The notes below the pieces were generated by a model, which saw only the letters and a list, made by a program, of their open reading frames with translations, was not told the DNA's origin and searched no databases. Positions 1-5,942 of a stretch of 6,161 nucleotides of DNA are shown here, piece after piece. Within the stretch, counting starts at the first letter, position 1; the number at the start of each line of letters is the position of its first letter. This DNA comes from an uncultured Desulfovibrio sp. (lineage in GTDB: Bacteria; Desulfobacterota; Desulfovibrionia; Desulfovibrionales; Desulfovibrionaceae), in the NCBI GenBank assembly GCA_947177085.1, contig CAMWTD010000135.1:1-6161 (forward strand), in the 5' to 3' direction. The translations under genes were made by a program, and so were the position numbers.

Positions 1-641
1 ACGTCATGGGCCGACAGCACTTCGTTGATGGCGGTGATGGGCACGGCCTTGGCGCGGTGCGTGGTGCCCGAGGTGTAGAGGCGCGTGGTCTCGTCATAGA
101 TGTGCTTGCGATGGTCCGGGAGGGGATCGCTCAGCGGGCTTTTGGCCACATAGTCGGCATAGCTGAGCTCCCCGGCGGGCGCGTCGTCCTCGCCGCCTAC
201 CACCACGAGGCGCGGGGGCGTGGTGGAGGCCAGGGAAAGAGCCTGCTGCACCACCGGGGCAAAGGCCGCGTCATAGATAAAGACCGCGGGCTCGCTGTCA
301 TCCAGAAGCAGGGCCAGCTCTCCCGCGGAAAGACGGTAGTTGACCGGGCAGCCGACGGCCCCGAGCTTGTGCCCCGCAAGATAGGCAAACACAAATTCCG
401 GGCTGTTGAACAGCATGTACATGATGACGCTGTTTGCGCCCACGCCGTCCGCCTGCAGGGCGTGGGCCAGCCTGTTGGCGTCGGCATTGAGCTCCCGGTA
501 GGTCCAGCGCCGGTCGCGGTCGGGGGCATAGAGGGCCGGGCGCTCGCCAAAGCGGCCCACATTGCGCAGGAAACCGTTGAGCCAGGTAAATTCGTGCTCA
601 AAGTTGTCCCGGAACTGGTCGACGTCATAGGTGTGCGTCAT
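1..641 (-). CDS. AMP-forming acyl-CoA/acyl-ACP ligase (ANL superfamily), N-terminal part, cut by the window edge
   Basis: The first 213 codons plus two bases of an adenylate-forming enzyme are present; the C-terminal part lies beyond position 1. Enzymes of this family activate a carboxylic acid with ATP to an acyl-AMP and pass it to CoA or a carrier-protein thiol. Visible family features are an N-terminal 'WTYRELNADANRLAHAL' segment (about 46-62), a 'LGAVGCPVNYRLSAGEL' segment (about 93-109) and the ATP-binding A3 loop YTSGTTHRAKAVP at 189-201 (bases 39-77). The loop keeps Ser-Gly-Thr-Thr and the Lys, but its usual Gly, Pro and Gly are His195, Ala197 and Ala199. The ATG (641-639) overlaps the fabF stop as ATGA and has AAGGAG eight bases upstream, so the start is secure and translation is probably coupled to fabF. 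The overlap with a ketoacyl synthase favours a fatty or carrier-bound acid as substrate, but the specificity cannot be read from this half. Confidence 0.85.
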   Translation of the reverse strand, partial: MTHTYDVDQFRDNFEHEFTWLNGFLRNVGRFGERPALYAPDRDRRWTYRELNADANRLAHALQADGVGANSVIMYMLFNSPEFVFAYLAGHKLGAVGCPVNYRLSAGELALLLDDSEPAVFIYDAAFAPVVQQALSLASTTPPRLVVVGGEDDAPAGELSYADYVAKSPLSDPLPDHRKHIYDETTRLYTSGTTHRAKAVPITAINEVLSAHD

Positions 642-1888
642 TGGCGGAGCTCCTTGGCGGGGCGTGTGACGATGATGCTCGAATTCTGGCCGCCGAAGCC
701 CAGGGAATTGGACATGGCCGCATCAACGCGCGCTTCGCGCGCCGCGCGGGGCACATAGTCAAGGTCGCACTGCGGGTCCGGCGTGTCCAGGTTGAGGGTC
801 GGCGGCAGGATGCCTTCGCGCACGGCCATGATGCAGGCGATGATTTCCGTGATGCCGCCCGCGCCCATGAGATGCCCGGTGGCTCCCTTGGTGGAGCTGA
901 CAGGCGGGGCCGTGTCCGCGCCGCCGAAAACCTTCTTGAGGGCGACCGTTTCGGCGATGTCGCCAAGGCCGGTGGAGGTTCCGTGGGCATTGACATAGCC
1001 GATGGCCGAGGGCGCAAGGCCGGCCCGGCGCAAGGCCGCGCGCATGCAGGCGGCCGCGCCTTCCCCGGTGGGGTCCGGGGCGGTGATGTGGTGCGCGTCG
1101 AGGCTGTTGCCCCAGCCAGCCAGTTCCGCCAGGATGTGCGCGCCGCGCGCCCGGGCGTGGGCGAGCGTCTCCAGCACGAGCGCGCCGCCCCCCTCGCCGA
1201 TGACAAAGCCGTCGCGGTCGCGGTCAAAGGGGCGCGAAGCCGCTTTGGGCTGCTCATTGCGGCGCGAAAGCGCCTTTGCCTGGGCAAGGCTTGAAACCAC
1301 GCTGGGGCAGAGAATATTTTCGCCGCCGAGCACGATCATGGCGTCCGCCTCGTCAGCCCGCAGCAGCATGGCCGCGGTCATCACGGCGTCGCCGCCCGCG
1401 GAACAGGCTGTTTCCAGCGTCATGCCCGGCCCGTGGACGCCGTAATGGATGGCCATATGGGCGGCGGCCATGTTGCCGATGATCATGGGCACGAAATGCG
1501 GGCTCACCTTGCCCGTCTTGCTGCCGAGGAAGGCCGCCTCCCCGGCGCTCGCCTCGGCAATGCCCGCAAGGGCCGTGCCCATGGTGATGCCGACACGCTC
1601 CGGCGCGGCGGCGATGTCAAGCCCGCTCTGCTCAAGCGCCTCCGTGCCGGCCACGAAGGCATAGCGCATGAAGCGGGCGGCATTGCGGGCCAGCGCGCGC
1701 GGCAGCCCCTCATCCGAAAAGTCCCGCACCTCGGCGGCAATGCGCACGGGCAATGCAGAGGCGTCAAAGCGCGTGAGCGGCCCCACGCCGCACTGACCTT
1801 CGATGAGCGCGCGCCAGTAATCCGCCACGCCAATGCCCAGCGGCGTGACGGCCCCCATGCCGGTGATGACGATACGGCTGCGGTTCAT
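638..1888 (-). CDS. fabF: Beta-ketoacyl-ACP synthase II (FabF type)
   Basis: A complete 416-residue condensing enzyme, a normal length for FabF. It should extend an acyl-ACP or acyl-enzyme chain by two carbons with malonyl-ACP in the cytoplasm. The thiolase-fold N-terminus 'RIVITGMGAVTPLG' is clear. The Cys-His-His triad is intact: Cys162 in LETACSAGGDA, His302 in NAHGTSTGLGD and His339 in KGATGHLMGAGG, with the conserved Lys334 before it. The C-terminal gate-loop region reads SNSLGFGGQNSS (393-404). The active cysteine argues against a chain-length-factor paralogue. The ATG (1888-1886) overlaps the transglycosylase stop as ATGA, and a GGAGGGGAGG purine run (1896-1905) precedes it by seven bases. 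It overlaps the downstream acyl ligase by four bases. No acpP, fabG or fabD lies beside it here, so it may be a dedicated paralogue and not the housekeeping enzyme. The enzyme class is firm; the symbol marks the family. Confidence 0.93.
   Translation of the reverse strand: MNRSRIVITGMGAVTPLGIGVADYWRALIEGQCGVGPLTRFDASALPVRIAAEVRDFSDEGLPRALARNAARFMRYAFVAGTEALEQSGLDIAAAPERVGITMGTALAGIAEASAGEAAFLGSKTGKVSPHFVPMIIGNMAAAHMAIHYGVHGPGMTLETACSAGGDAVMTAAMLLRADEADAMIVLGGENILCPSVVSSLAQAKALSRRNEQPKAASRPFDRDRDGFVIGEGGGALVLETLAHARARGAHILAELAGWGNSLDAHHITAPDPTGEGAAACMRAALRRAGLAPSAIGYVNAHGTSTGLGDIAETVALKKVFGGADTAPPVSSTKGATGHLMGAGGITEIIACIMAVREGILPPTLNLDTPDPQCDLDYVPRAAREARVDAAMSNSLGFGGQNSSIIVTRPAKELRQ
650..655 (-). 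promoter_or_regulatory. Shine-Dalgarno site of the acyl ligase gene
   Basis: AAGGAG on the minus strand, eight bases before the ATG at 641-639 and inside the end of the fabF coding region. It supports the ATGA-overlap start. Confidence 0.75.
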
Positions 1889-3012
1889 GGGCGCGCCTCC
1901 CCTCCGGTGTCGGGCGCGTGCGCCACAAGGTCGCTCAGGGCCAGGATGGTGTTGGCATAGGTGCGCGAGTGATTGTAGGTCATAAGCAAGCTGTGCTGGC
2001 GTTCACGGGAGAGCCCGGCCTTCCAGCCGTGGCGGGCAAGATAGTGGGCGAGGCTCGCAATGGCGTCCGGCGCGGTGAAAAGGTCCACGCGGCCATCCCC
2101 GTCCCCGTCCGCGCCATAGGTGGAAATATTGGAAGGCATGAACTGGCAGAGGCCCACCGCGCCATAGATGGAGCCCGGCAGCCTCTCCGGGGGAATATGG
2201 TCGCGGAGCATGTGCTCCACCAGGGCGCGGGTCTCGCCATAGGCCCAGTCGGCGCGCTTGTGCAGGATCTCCTGAAGCCAGGGGAGATGCGTCTGGTAGC
2301 CCGGGAGCTGCGCCAGCCAGTGGCTGATGGATTCCGGCGTGGTGCTCACCGCCATGCTGGCCAGGGTATAGAAGGCGTTTTCCGCCACATCCCCGAGCAC
2401 CTTGCCAAGGCGCGTCTCCACAAAGAGCAGGGAGGCCGCAATGGCCGGGGATACCCCATAGCGTGCATCCGCCGCCGCAAAGGCCGCCTTGTGCTCGTCG
2501 ATGAAGTCGCGGCACAAGGCCGCATTGGCTTCGGTGACGACGCCCTTGTAATAGAGGGGCGCGGGCTTGGCCGCGGGGGGGCGGGGGAGGAAGCGACGCC
2601 GGTAGAGCTCGCGGATCTTGCGGCCCATGGGCGATTGCGTGGGCGTGGACGAAAGCGTCGCGAGAAGCGCGTCCACACGCGGGCCGGCAAGGCCGTCCGC
2701 CTTGAGGCGCGCGGCGAGCGGCTGCCAGCAGGGGGCTATGCCGGGGGCGCGGGCCGCCTCGGACAGTGAGGCGGAGAGGTCCGGGGTCTTCTCGGCCGCT
2801 GCGTCTGCGGCGTTTGAGGAGGCCGACGCCAGGATGTCCTCCGTGGGCGCGGCGGTGTCCTTGCCCGTGCGCGCGCTGCCGCATGCCGCCAGCAGCAGGG
2901 CGCAGCAGATGACCACGGCGAGCAGATCCCGTGAGCGCCTGTGCGCCGACGCTCTCCCACCGTGCGGGTGCGCCGCCGGAGGCAGGGGATGCCGGAGGAT
3001 CGGCCGCGCCAT
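1885..3012 (-). CDS. Lytic murein transglycosylase, MltB-like lipoprotein (SLT_2 / GH103 family)
   Basis: A complete 375-residue protein predicted to cleave peptidoglycan glycan strands non-hydrolytically, giving 1,6-anhydroMurNAc ends, while anchored to the envelope by lipid. A basic 30-residue n-region leads to a hydrophobic stretch and the lipobox LLAAC, with the lipidated Cys at 44. A low-complexity Ala/Ser/Thr-rich linker follows (about 45-90), then the catalytic domain (about 92-365). Glu199 in the VETRLGK motif is the likely general acid. GSIYGAVGLCQFMPS (280-294) is the family hallmark, followed by DGDGDGRVD (302-310), an EF-hand-type calcium loop, and YNHSRTYANTILALSD near the end. 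The start is supported by AGGAG seven bases upstream and by the absence of any in-frame ATG, GTG or TTG before the hydrophobic segment. It begins one base after the repressor stop and overlaps fabF by four bases. A 7-base cytosine run on the coding strand lies within codons 144-146; the frame is intact. Confidence 0.92.
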   Translation of the reverse strand: MARPILRHPLPPAAHPHGGRASAHRRSRDLLAVVICCALLLAACGSARTGKDTAAPTEDILASASSNAADAAAEKTPDLSASLSEAARAPGIAPCWQPLAARLKADGLAGPRVDALLATLSSTPTQSPMGRKIRELYRRRFLPRPPAAKPAPLYYKGVVTEANAALCRDFIDEHKAAFAAADARYGVSPAIAASLLFVETRLGKVLGDVAENAFYTLASMAVSTTPESISHWLAQLPGYQTHLPWLQEILHKRADWAYGETRALVEHMLRDHIPPERLPGSIYGAVGLCQFMPSNISTYGADGDGDGRVDLFTAPDAIASLAHYLARHGWKAGLSRERQHSLLMTYNHSRTYANTILALSDLVAHAPDTGGEARP

Positions 3013-3013
3013 G

Positions 3014-3706
3014 CTAGAACTCCTGCAGCGTCCAGACCACCCGGCCGAGGAGCCGCTGGCGCACCTGTTCCGGCGCGAGCGCCGTTTCAGGAAACTCGGG
3101 GGATTCCGAGCGCAAAAGGTAGGCCGTCTGCGGACCGTCCAGGAAGACGCGGCGGAGCACCAGCCCCTCGTTGGGGGCGAACAGCGCGTAAATCATGCCC
3201 GAGGTGATGGCGTTTTCCCGGGTGTCCACGCCGAAGCGGGAGCCCGGGCTAATGAGCGGGGCCATGTTGTTGCCGCGCATCTGAAACACCAATACACCCG
3301 GGCGCGCCAGGGAGAGCGGCAGGGAAATCTTGCCCCGGGGGGTGAATTCCGGGCGCTCGCCGGCGTCCTCCCAGACGGCGGGCATGGAAAATTCCGTGCA
3401 GACGAGGTGCTTCGCCTGGTCGTCGCCGTAAGCAGCCGTATTTTCCGCCAGAAAGGCCGGCGCGTCCTGCGGGGCATAGCCTTCTTCGGTGCGCAGGTAC
3501 ATGGGGCCCATCCCCTGCTTGAGCCAGTCCGGGTTGAGGCCGAACTTTTCAAAAAGCTTCATGTACCAGTCGCCGGGCACGGAATTGCGGCGCTTGGCGT
3601 CGGAAATGCTGGACTGGCGGATGCCGAGCACTTCCGCCAGTTCCACCTGGGTTCGGCAGTTGGTGGCCAGGGTGATACGGCCATATATTTCCGCAAACGA
3701 GGACAT
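3014..3706 (-). CDS. CI-type transcriptional repressor with a degenerate S24 (LexA-like) C-terminal domain
   Basis: A complete 230-residue protein with the two-domain layout of phage CI repressors. Residues about 5-70 form a helix-turn-helix DNA-binding domain (QVELAEVLGIRQSSISDAKR, 20-39, then a GLNPDWLKQG motif). Residues about 125-225 resemble the S24 peptidase/dimerisation fold. The nucleophile motif that is usually G-D-S-M reads G145-N-N-M148, so Ser is Asn147 (bases 3266-3268). The general-base motif that is usually V-K-R reads L-R-R, so Lys is Arg185 (bases 3152-3154). RecA-stimulated self-cleavage is therefore unlikely, and the C-domain probably serves dimerisation or ligand sensing. 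No phage genes surround it. It lies 19 bases after hflC and one base before the transglycosylase gene, with AGGAG seven bases before the ATG, so it is a resident operon member. The target is unknown; autoregulation of this operon is a guess. Confidence 0.88.
   Translation of the reverse strand: MSSFAEIYGRITLATNCRTQVELAEVLGIRQSSISDAKRRNSVPGDWYMKLFEKFGLNPDWLKQGMGPMYLRTEEGYAPQDAPAFLAENTAAYGDDQAKHLVCTEFSMPAVWEDAGERPEFTPRGKISLPLSLARPGVLVFQMRGNNMAPLISPGSRFGVDTRENAITSGMIYALFAPNEGLVLRRVFLDGPQTAYLLRSESPEFPETALAPEQVRQRLLGRVVWTLQEF
3020..3024 (-). promoter_or_regulatory. Shine-Dalgarno site of the transglycosylase gene
   Basis: AGGAG on the minus strand, inside the last codons of the repressor gene and seven bases before the ATG at 3012-3010. 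It decides the start of a lipoprotein whose signal peptide has an unusually long n-region. Confidence 0.7.
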
Positions 3707-3725
3707 GCCGGGGCTCCTGACGCCG

Positions 3726-4574
3726 CTACTCCTGAAGGTTGAGCAGCGGCGCTTCGTTGGTGAGGACCATCTTGCTGTTTTCTTTGAAGGATTTTTTCAT
3801 GGCCTCCAGCCAGCGCTGGTAGGCGTAAAAATCCGGGGACTTGCTGTAGGCTCCGGCATAGGTGGCGGCCGCCTTGGCGTCGCCGCGGCCGCGCTCCACC
3901 TGCGCCTCGCGCGCGGCTTCGGCCAGAATGAGGGCGCGCTGCCTGTCCGCATCGGAGCGGATGCGCGTGGATTCCTCCTCCCCTTCGGAGCGGTACTGTT
4001 TGGCCTGGCGCTCGCGCTCGGCGCGCATCCGTTCGAAGATGGCGCGCTGGTTTTCCTGCGGCAGGTCCGTGCGCTTGATGCGCACGTCAAGCACCTCCAC
4101 GCCGAAGGGCTTCATGAGCTCGGAGACCTTGTCCGTCACTTCCTTCATGATGGCCGCGCGATGCGAGGAAACCACCTGCGTGAGCGTATATGCGCCCACG
4201 AGGGCGCGCAACTGCGAATAGACCACATCGTCGAGCCGGGCCTGCGCGCCGGGGATGGTGCGCATGGTGCGGTAGAACTGGAGCGGGTCGATGATGCGCC
4301 AGCGCGCGTAGTTGTCGAGCACGATAGCCTTCTTGTCCACGGTGAAGGCCTCGCGCGAGCGGGCCTCGTAATCGAGCACCCGGGAGTCAAAATACACCAC
4401 GTTCTGGACAAAGGGCAGCTTGAAGTGCAGCCCGGGCCCATAAACCTCGGGCAGGGGCTCGCCAAGCTGGAGGACGATGGCCTTCTGCGTCTGGTGGACG
4501 GTGAAGAAGCACTGGCTCCCCAGCGCCGCCAGCGCGAGAACGAGAACCACGAGCATGAGCGGATTCTTTTTCAT
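3726..4574 (-). CDS. hflC: HflC, SPFH-domain membrane subunit of the FtsH-modulating complex
   Basis: A complete 282-residue protein, shorter than E. coli HflC (334) because it lacks an equivalent central/C-terminal extension. HflC pairs with HflK to form a large periplasm-facing assembly around the FtsH AAA protease and modulates its proteolysis of membrane proteins. A short cytoplasmic MKKN start leads to one transmembrane helix (about 5-25). The SPFH/band-7 domain follows, with QKAIVLQLGEP (30-40), GPGLHFKLPFVQ (46-57) and DNYARWRIIDPLQFY (87-101). KRTDLPQENQRAIFERMRAER (167-187, with Q-to-R positions typical of HflC) precedes a long charged coiled coil (about 180-235), and FYAYQRWLEAMKKSF lies near the C-terminus. 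The ATG overlaps the hflK stop as ATGA and has GGGAG seven bases upstream, fitting coupled equimolar synthesis. Confidence 0.96.
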   Translation of the reverse strand: MKKNPLMLVVLVLALAALGSQCFFTVHQTQKAIVLQLGEPLPEVYGPGLHFKLPFVQNVVYFDSRVLDYEARSREAFTVDKKAIVLDNYARWRIIDPLQFYRTMRTIPGAQARLDDVVYSQLRALVGAYTLTQVVSSHRAAIMKEVTDKVSELMKPFGVEVLDVRIKRTDLPQENQRAIFERMRAERERQAKQYRSEGEEESTRIRSDADRQRALILAEAAREAQVERGRGDAKAAATYAGAYSKSPDFYAYQRWLEAMKKSFKENSKMVLTNEAPLLNLQE

Positions 4575-5803
4575 GGGCGTTCTCCCGCCGCGGGCGCGCC
4601 GGAAGGTGCGGCGGATTGCGCCTGCGGGCGCGCCTCCTGCGCGGGGCGGGCAGCTTCGCCCTGGAGCCTAGGCGCGCTCAGGCTCGGAAGCGGCAGGTAG
4701 GGCAGCGCCTTGGCGGCCGCCGCGCCATCCATGAGCACCTTTTCGCCGGAACCCGCGAGGATGTCTTCCATGGTTTCGTAATAGAGGCGTTGTTTCGTGA
4801 CCTTGGGGGCCTTGTCATACTCCACGCGCAGGGCGTTGAAGCGCTCGGCGTCGCCCTCGGCGTTGCGGACGCGCGTGGCGCTGTAGGCTTCGGCCTGGTT
4901 CTTCATGGCCGCGGCCTGGCCGCGCGCCTTGGGCAAGAGCTCGTTGCGGTAGGCCTCGGCCTGGTTGATGATGCGGCTCTTGTCCTCGCGGGCGCTGGCC
5001 ACGTCCTTGAAGGCGTCGATGACCTCCTTGGGCGGATGCACATCCTGCAACTGCACGGCGATGACCTGGATGCCCGCGCCGTAGCGGTTGAGAATCTGCT
5101 GGAGGAGCTGGGTGGCCTCGCTCTGGATCTTGAGCTTGCCGTCGGTGATGGCGGAATCTATCTCGCTGTTGCCGATGACCTCGCGCATGGCGGCTTCGGC
5201 CGCGTTGCGCACAAGGGCCGTGGGCGCGCTGACATTGAAGAGATATTGCACCGGGTCGCTGATCTTGTACTGCACGCTGAATTGCACGTTGACGATATTC
5301 TCGTCGCCGGTGAGCATGGAGGCTTCCTCGGCGATGGTGCGCACCTGGCCCTGCTGGAATGTGGAGGACTGCCCCACGGAGCGGAAGCCCACCTCGCTGC
5401 GGAGCACCTGCGTGACCTGCGGCTTGTAGACCGTCTCGAAGGGGGCGGGCAGCGCATAATGCGGGCCCGGGTCCACCGTGCGGTCATAGCGGCCGAAGCG
5501 GAGCACCACGCCCTGTTCGTCAGGGTTGACGATGTAGATGCCGGAAAGCAGCCAGAGCACCACCGCGGCCACGCCGATAAGCAGCAGCAGCCGACCGTTG
5601 GGCAGCCTGAAGCGGGAAAGGCGCTCAAAAGGATTGTTGGGACCGCCCCCCCGGGAACCATTGAGCAGGTAGCGCTGGTTGCGGGGCTTTTCGCGGCCGG
5701 CCTCCACATCGTCGCCGTCCGGCTCTTCCGGGCGGCGCGGGGGGCGTTGCGCGCCCTGCTGCCGCTGCCGTTTTTCCTGAAGTTTGTCCCAGTCCCAGTT
5801 CAT
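4571..5803 (-). CDS. hflK: HflK, SPFH-domain membrane subunit of the FtsH-modulating complex
   Basis: A complete 410-residue protein, close to E. coli HflK (419). It is the partner of HflC in the FtsH-regulating membrane complex. The cytoplasmic N-terminus (1-70) is charged, rich in Pro, Gly, Arg and Gln, and apparently disordered. One transmembrane helix spans about 71-92. The SPFH domain follows, with NPDEQGVVLRFGRYDRTVDPG (93-113) and the diagnostic MLTGDENIVNVQFSVQYK (163-180). A helical region including HPPKEVIDAFKDVASAREDK (256-275) and a coiled coil rich in Ala, Glu and Arg (about 270-330) come next. The last 35 residues are a low-complexity Ala/Pro/Gln tail. The ATG at 5803-5801 is preceded by AAGGA 11 bases upstream, slightly long spacing. 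It is the first gene after the predicted promoter. A run of seven Gs on the coding strand (5646-5652) lies in the N-terminal Gly stretch without breaking the frame. Confidence 0.96.
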   Translation of the reverse strand: MNWDWDKLQEKRQRQQGAQRPPRRPEEPDGDDVEAGREKPRNQRYLLNGSRGGGPNNPFERLSRFRLPNGRLLLLIGVAAVVLWLLSGIYIVNPDEQGVVLRFGRYDRTVDPGPHYALPAPFETVYKPQVTQVLRSEVGFRSVGQSSTFQQGQVRTIAEEASMLTGDENIVNVQFSVQYKISDPVQYLFNVSAPTALVRNAAEAAMREVIGNSEIDSAITDGKLKIQSEATQLLQQILNRYGAGIQVIAVQLQDVHPPKEVIDAFKDVASAREDKSRIINQAEAYRNELLPKARGQAAAMKNQAEAYSATRVRNAEGDAERFNALRVEYDKAPKVTKQRLYYETMEDILAGSGEKVLMDGAAAAKALPYLPLPSLSAPRLQGEAARPAQEARPQAQSAAPSGAPAAGERP

Positions 5804-5814
5804 GGCGGAAATGA

Positions 5815-5819
5815 TCCTT
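5815..5819 (-). promoter_or_regulatory. Shine-Dalgarno site of hflK
   Basis: AAGGA on the minus strand, 11 bases before the hflK ATG. This spacing is longer than the 7-8 bases seen at the other starts in the operon, but no better site lies closer. Confidence 0.55.
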
Positions 5820-5854
5820 GGCTGCTGATGGCGTGGCCCCAGTGGCCGTAAAAC

Positions 5855-5868
5855 CGCTCAAAAGAGCG
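5855..5868 (-). promoter_or_regulatory. Inverted repeat over the predicted transcription start (operator, 5' hairpin or weak terminator)
   Basis: On the minus strand CGCTC-TTTT-GAGCG forms a perfect 5-base-pair dyad with a 4-base centre, followed after one G by TTTT. It begins three bases downstream of the -10 hexamer, so it covers the predicted +1. A repressor bound here would block the promoter. Alternatively it could fold at the very 5' end of the hflK transcript, or serve as a weak terminator for transcripts reading in from tsaD. The stem is short for a terminator. The sequence alone does not decide between these roles. Confidence 0.4.
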
Positions 5869-5871
5869 TTA

Positions 5872-5900
5872 TTTATAGGCTACACGGGCTTTGCGGTCAA
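5872..5900 (-). promoter_or_regulatory. Sigma-70 type promoter for the hflK operon
   Basis: Read on the minus strand, a -35 TTGACC (5895-5900, one mismatch to TTGACA) and a -10 TATAAA (5872-5877, one mismatch to TATAAT) are separated by exactly 17 bases. The predicted start is near 5865, giving a leader of about 60 bases before the hflK ATG. It is an AT-rich patch in an otherwise GC-rich window and the only near-consensus promoter I recognised. It can plausibly drive all six genes to its left. Confidence 0.75.
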
Positions 5901-5913
5901 GAAGGAGCCACAT

Positions 5914-5935
5914 CGGCGTCGCTGCAAGCGCGCCG
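5914..5935 (-). terminator. Candidate terminator or 3'-end hairpin after tsaD
   Basis: On the minus strand CGGCGCGCT-TGC-AGCG(A)CGCCG folds into a nine-base-pair GC-rich stem with one bulged A and a three-base loop. It starts seven bases after the tsaD stop codon. What follows is only loosely T-rich (CTCCTTCTT further on) and lacks a clean U-tract, so it may be a weak or factor-assisted terminator, or a stabiliser of the tsaD mRNA end. Its place between tsaD and the next promoter fits a transcript boundary. Confidence 0.45.
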
Positions 5936-5942
5936 TGACCGC

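Noticed and set aside
1885..3012. A twin-arginine (Tat) signal in the transglycosylase n-region (HRRSRDLL)
   Set aside because: It lacks the full S/T-R-R-x-F-L-K pattern, and the downstream lipobox is well explained by a Sec lipoprotein signal.
3014..3706. A prophage or phage remnant signalled by the CI-like repressor
   Set aside because: No integrase, Cro-like gene, structural gene or attachment repeat is present, and the gene is packed inside an operon of cellular genes.
6..3742. Other long plus-strand open frames opposite the ligase, fabF, transglycosylase and repressor genes
   Set aside because: Each mirrors a well-supported minus-strand gene and shows no family signature or convincing start context of its own.
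3726..4574. A lipobox at Cys22 of HflC
   Set aside because: The residues before it (GSQC) do not fit the lipobox; the segment is the normal HflC membrane anchor.
3489..5851. Two long plus-strand open frames of about 400 codons each, opposite hflC and hflK
   Set aside because: They lie antisense to two unmistakable SPFH genes, read as low-complexity sequence rich in Gly, Ala, Arg and His with no known motif, and are expected shadows in GC-rich DNA.
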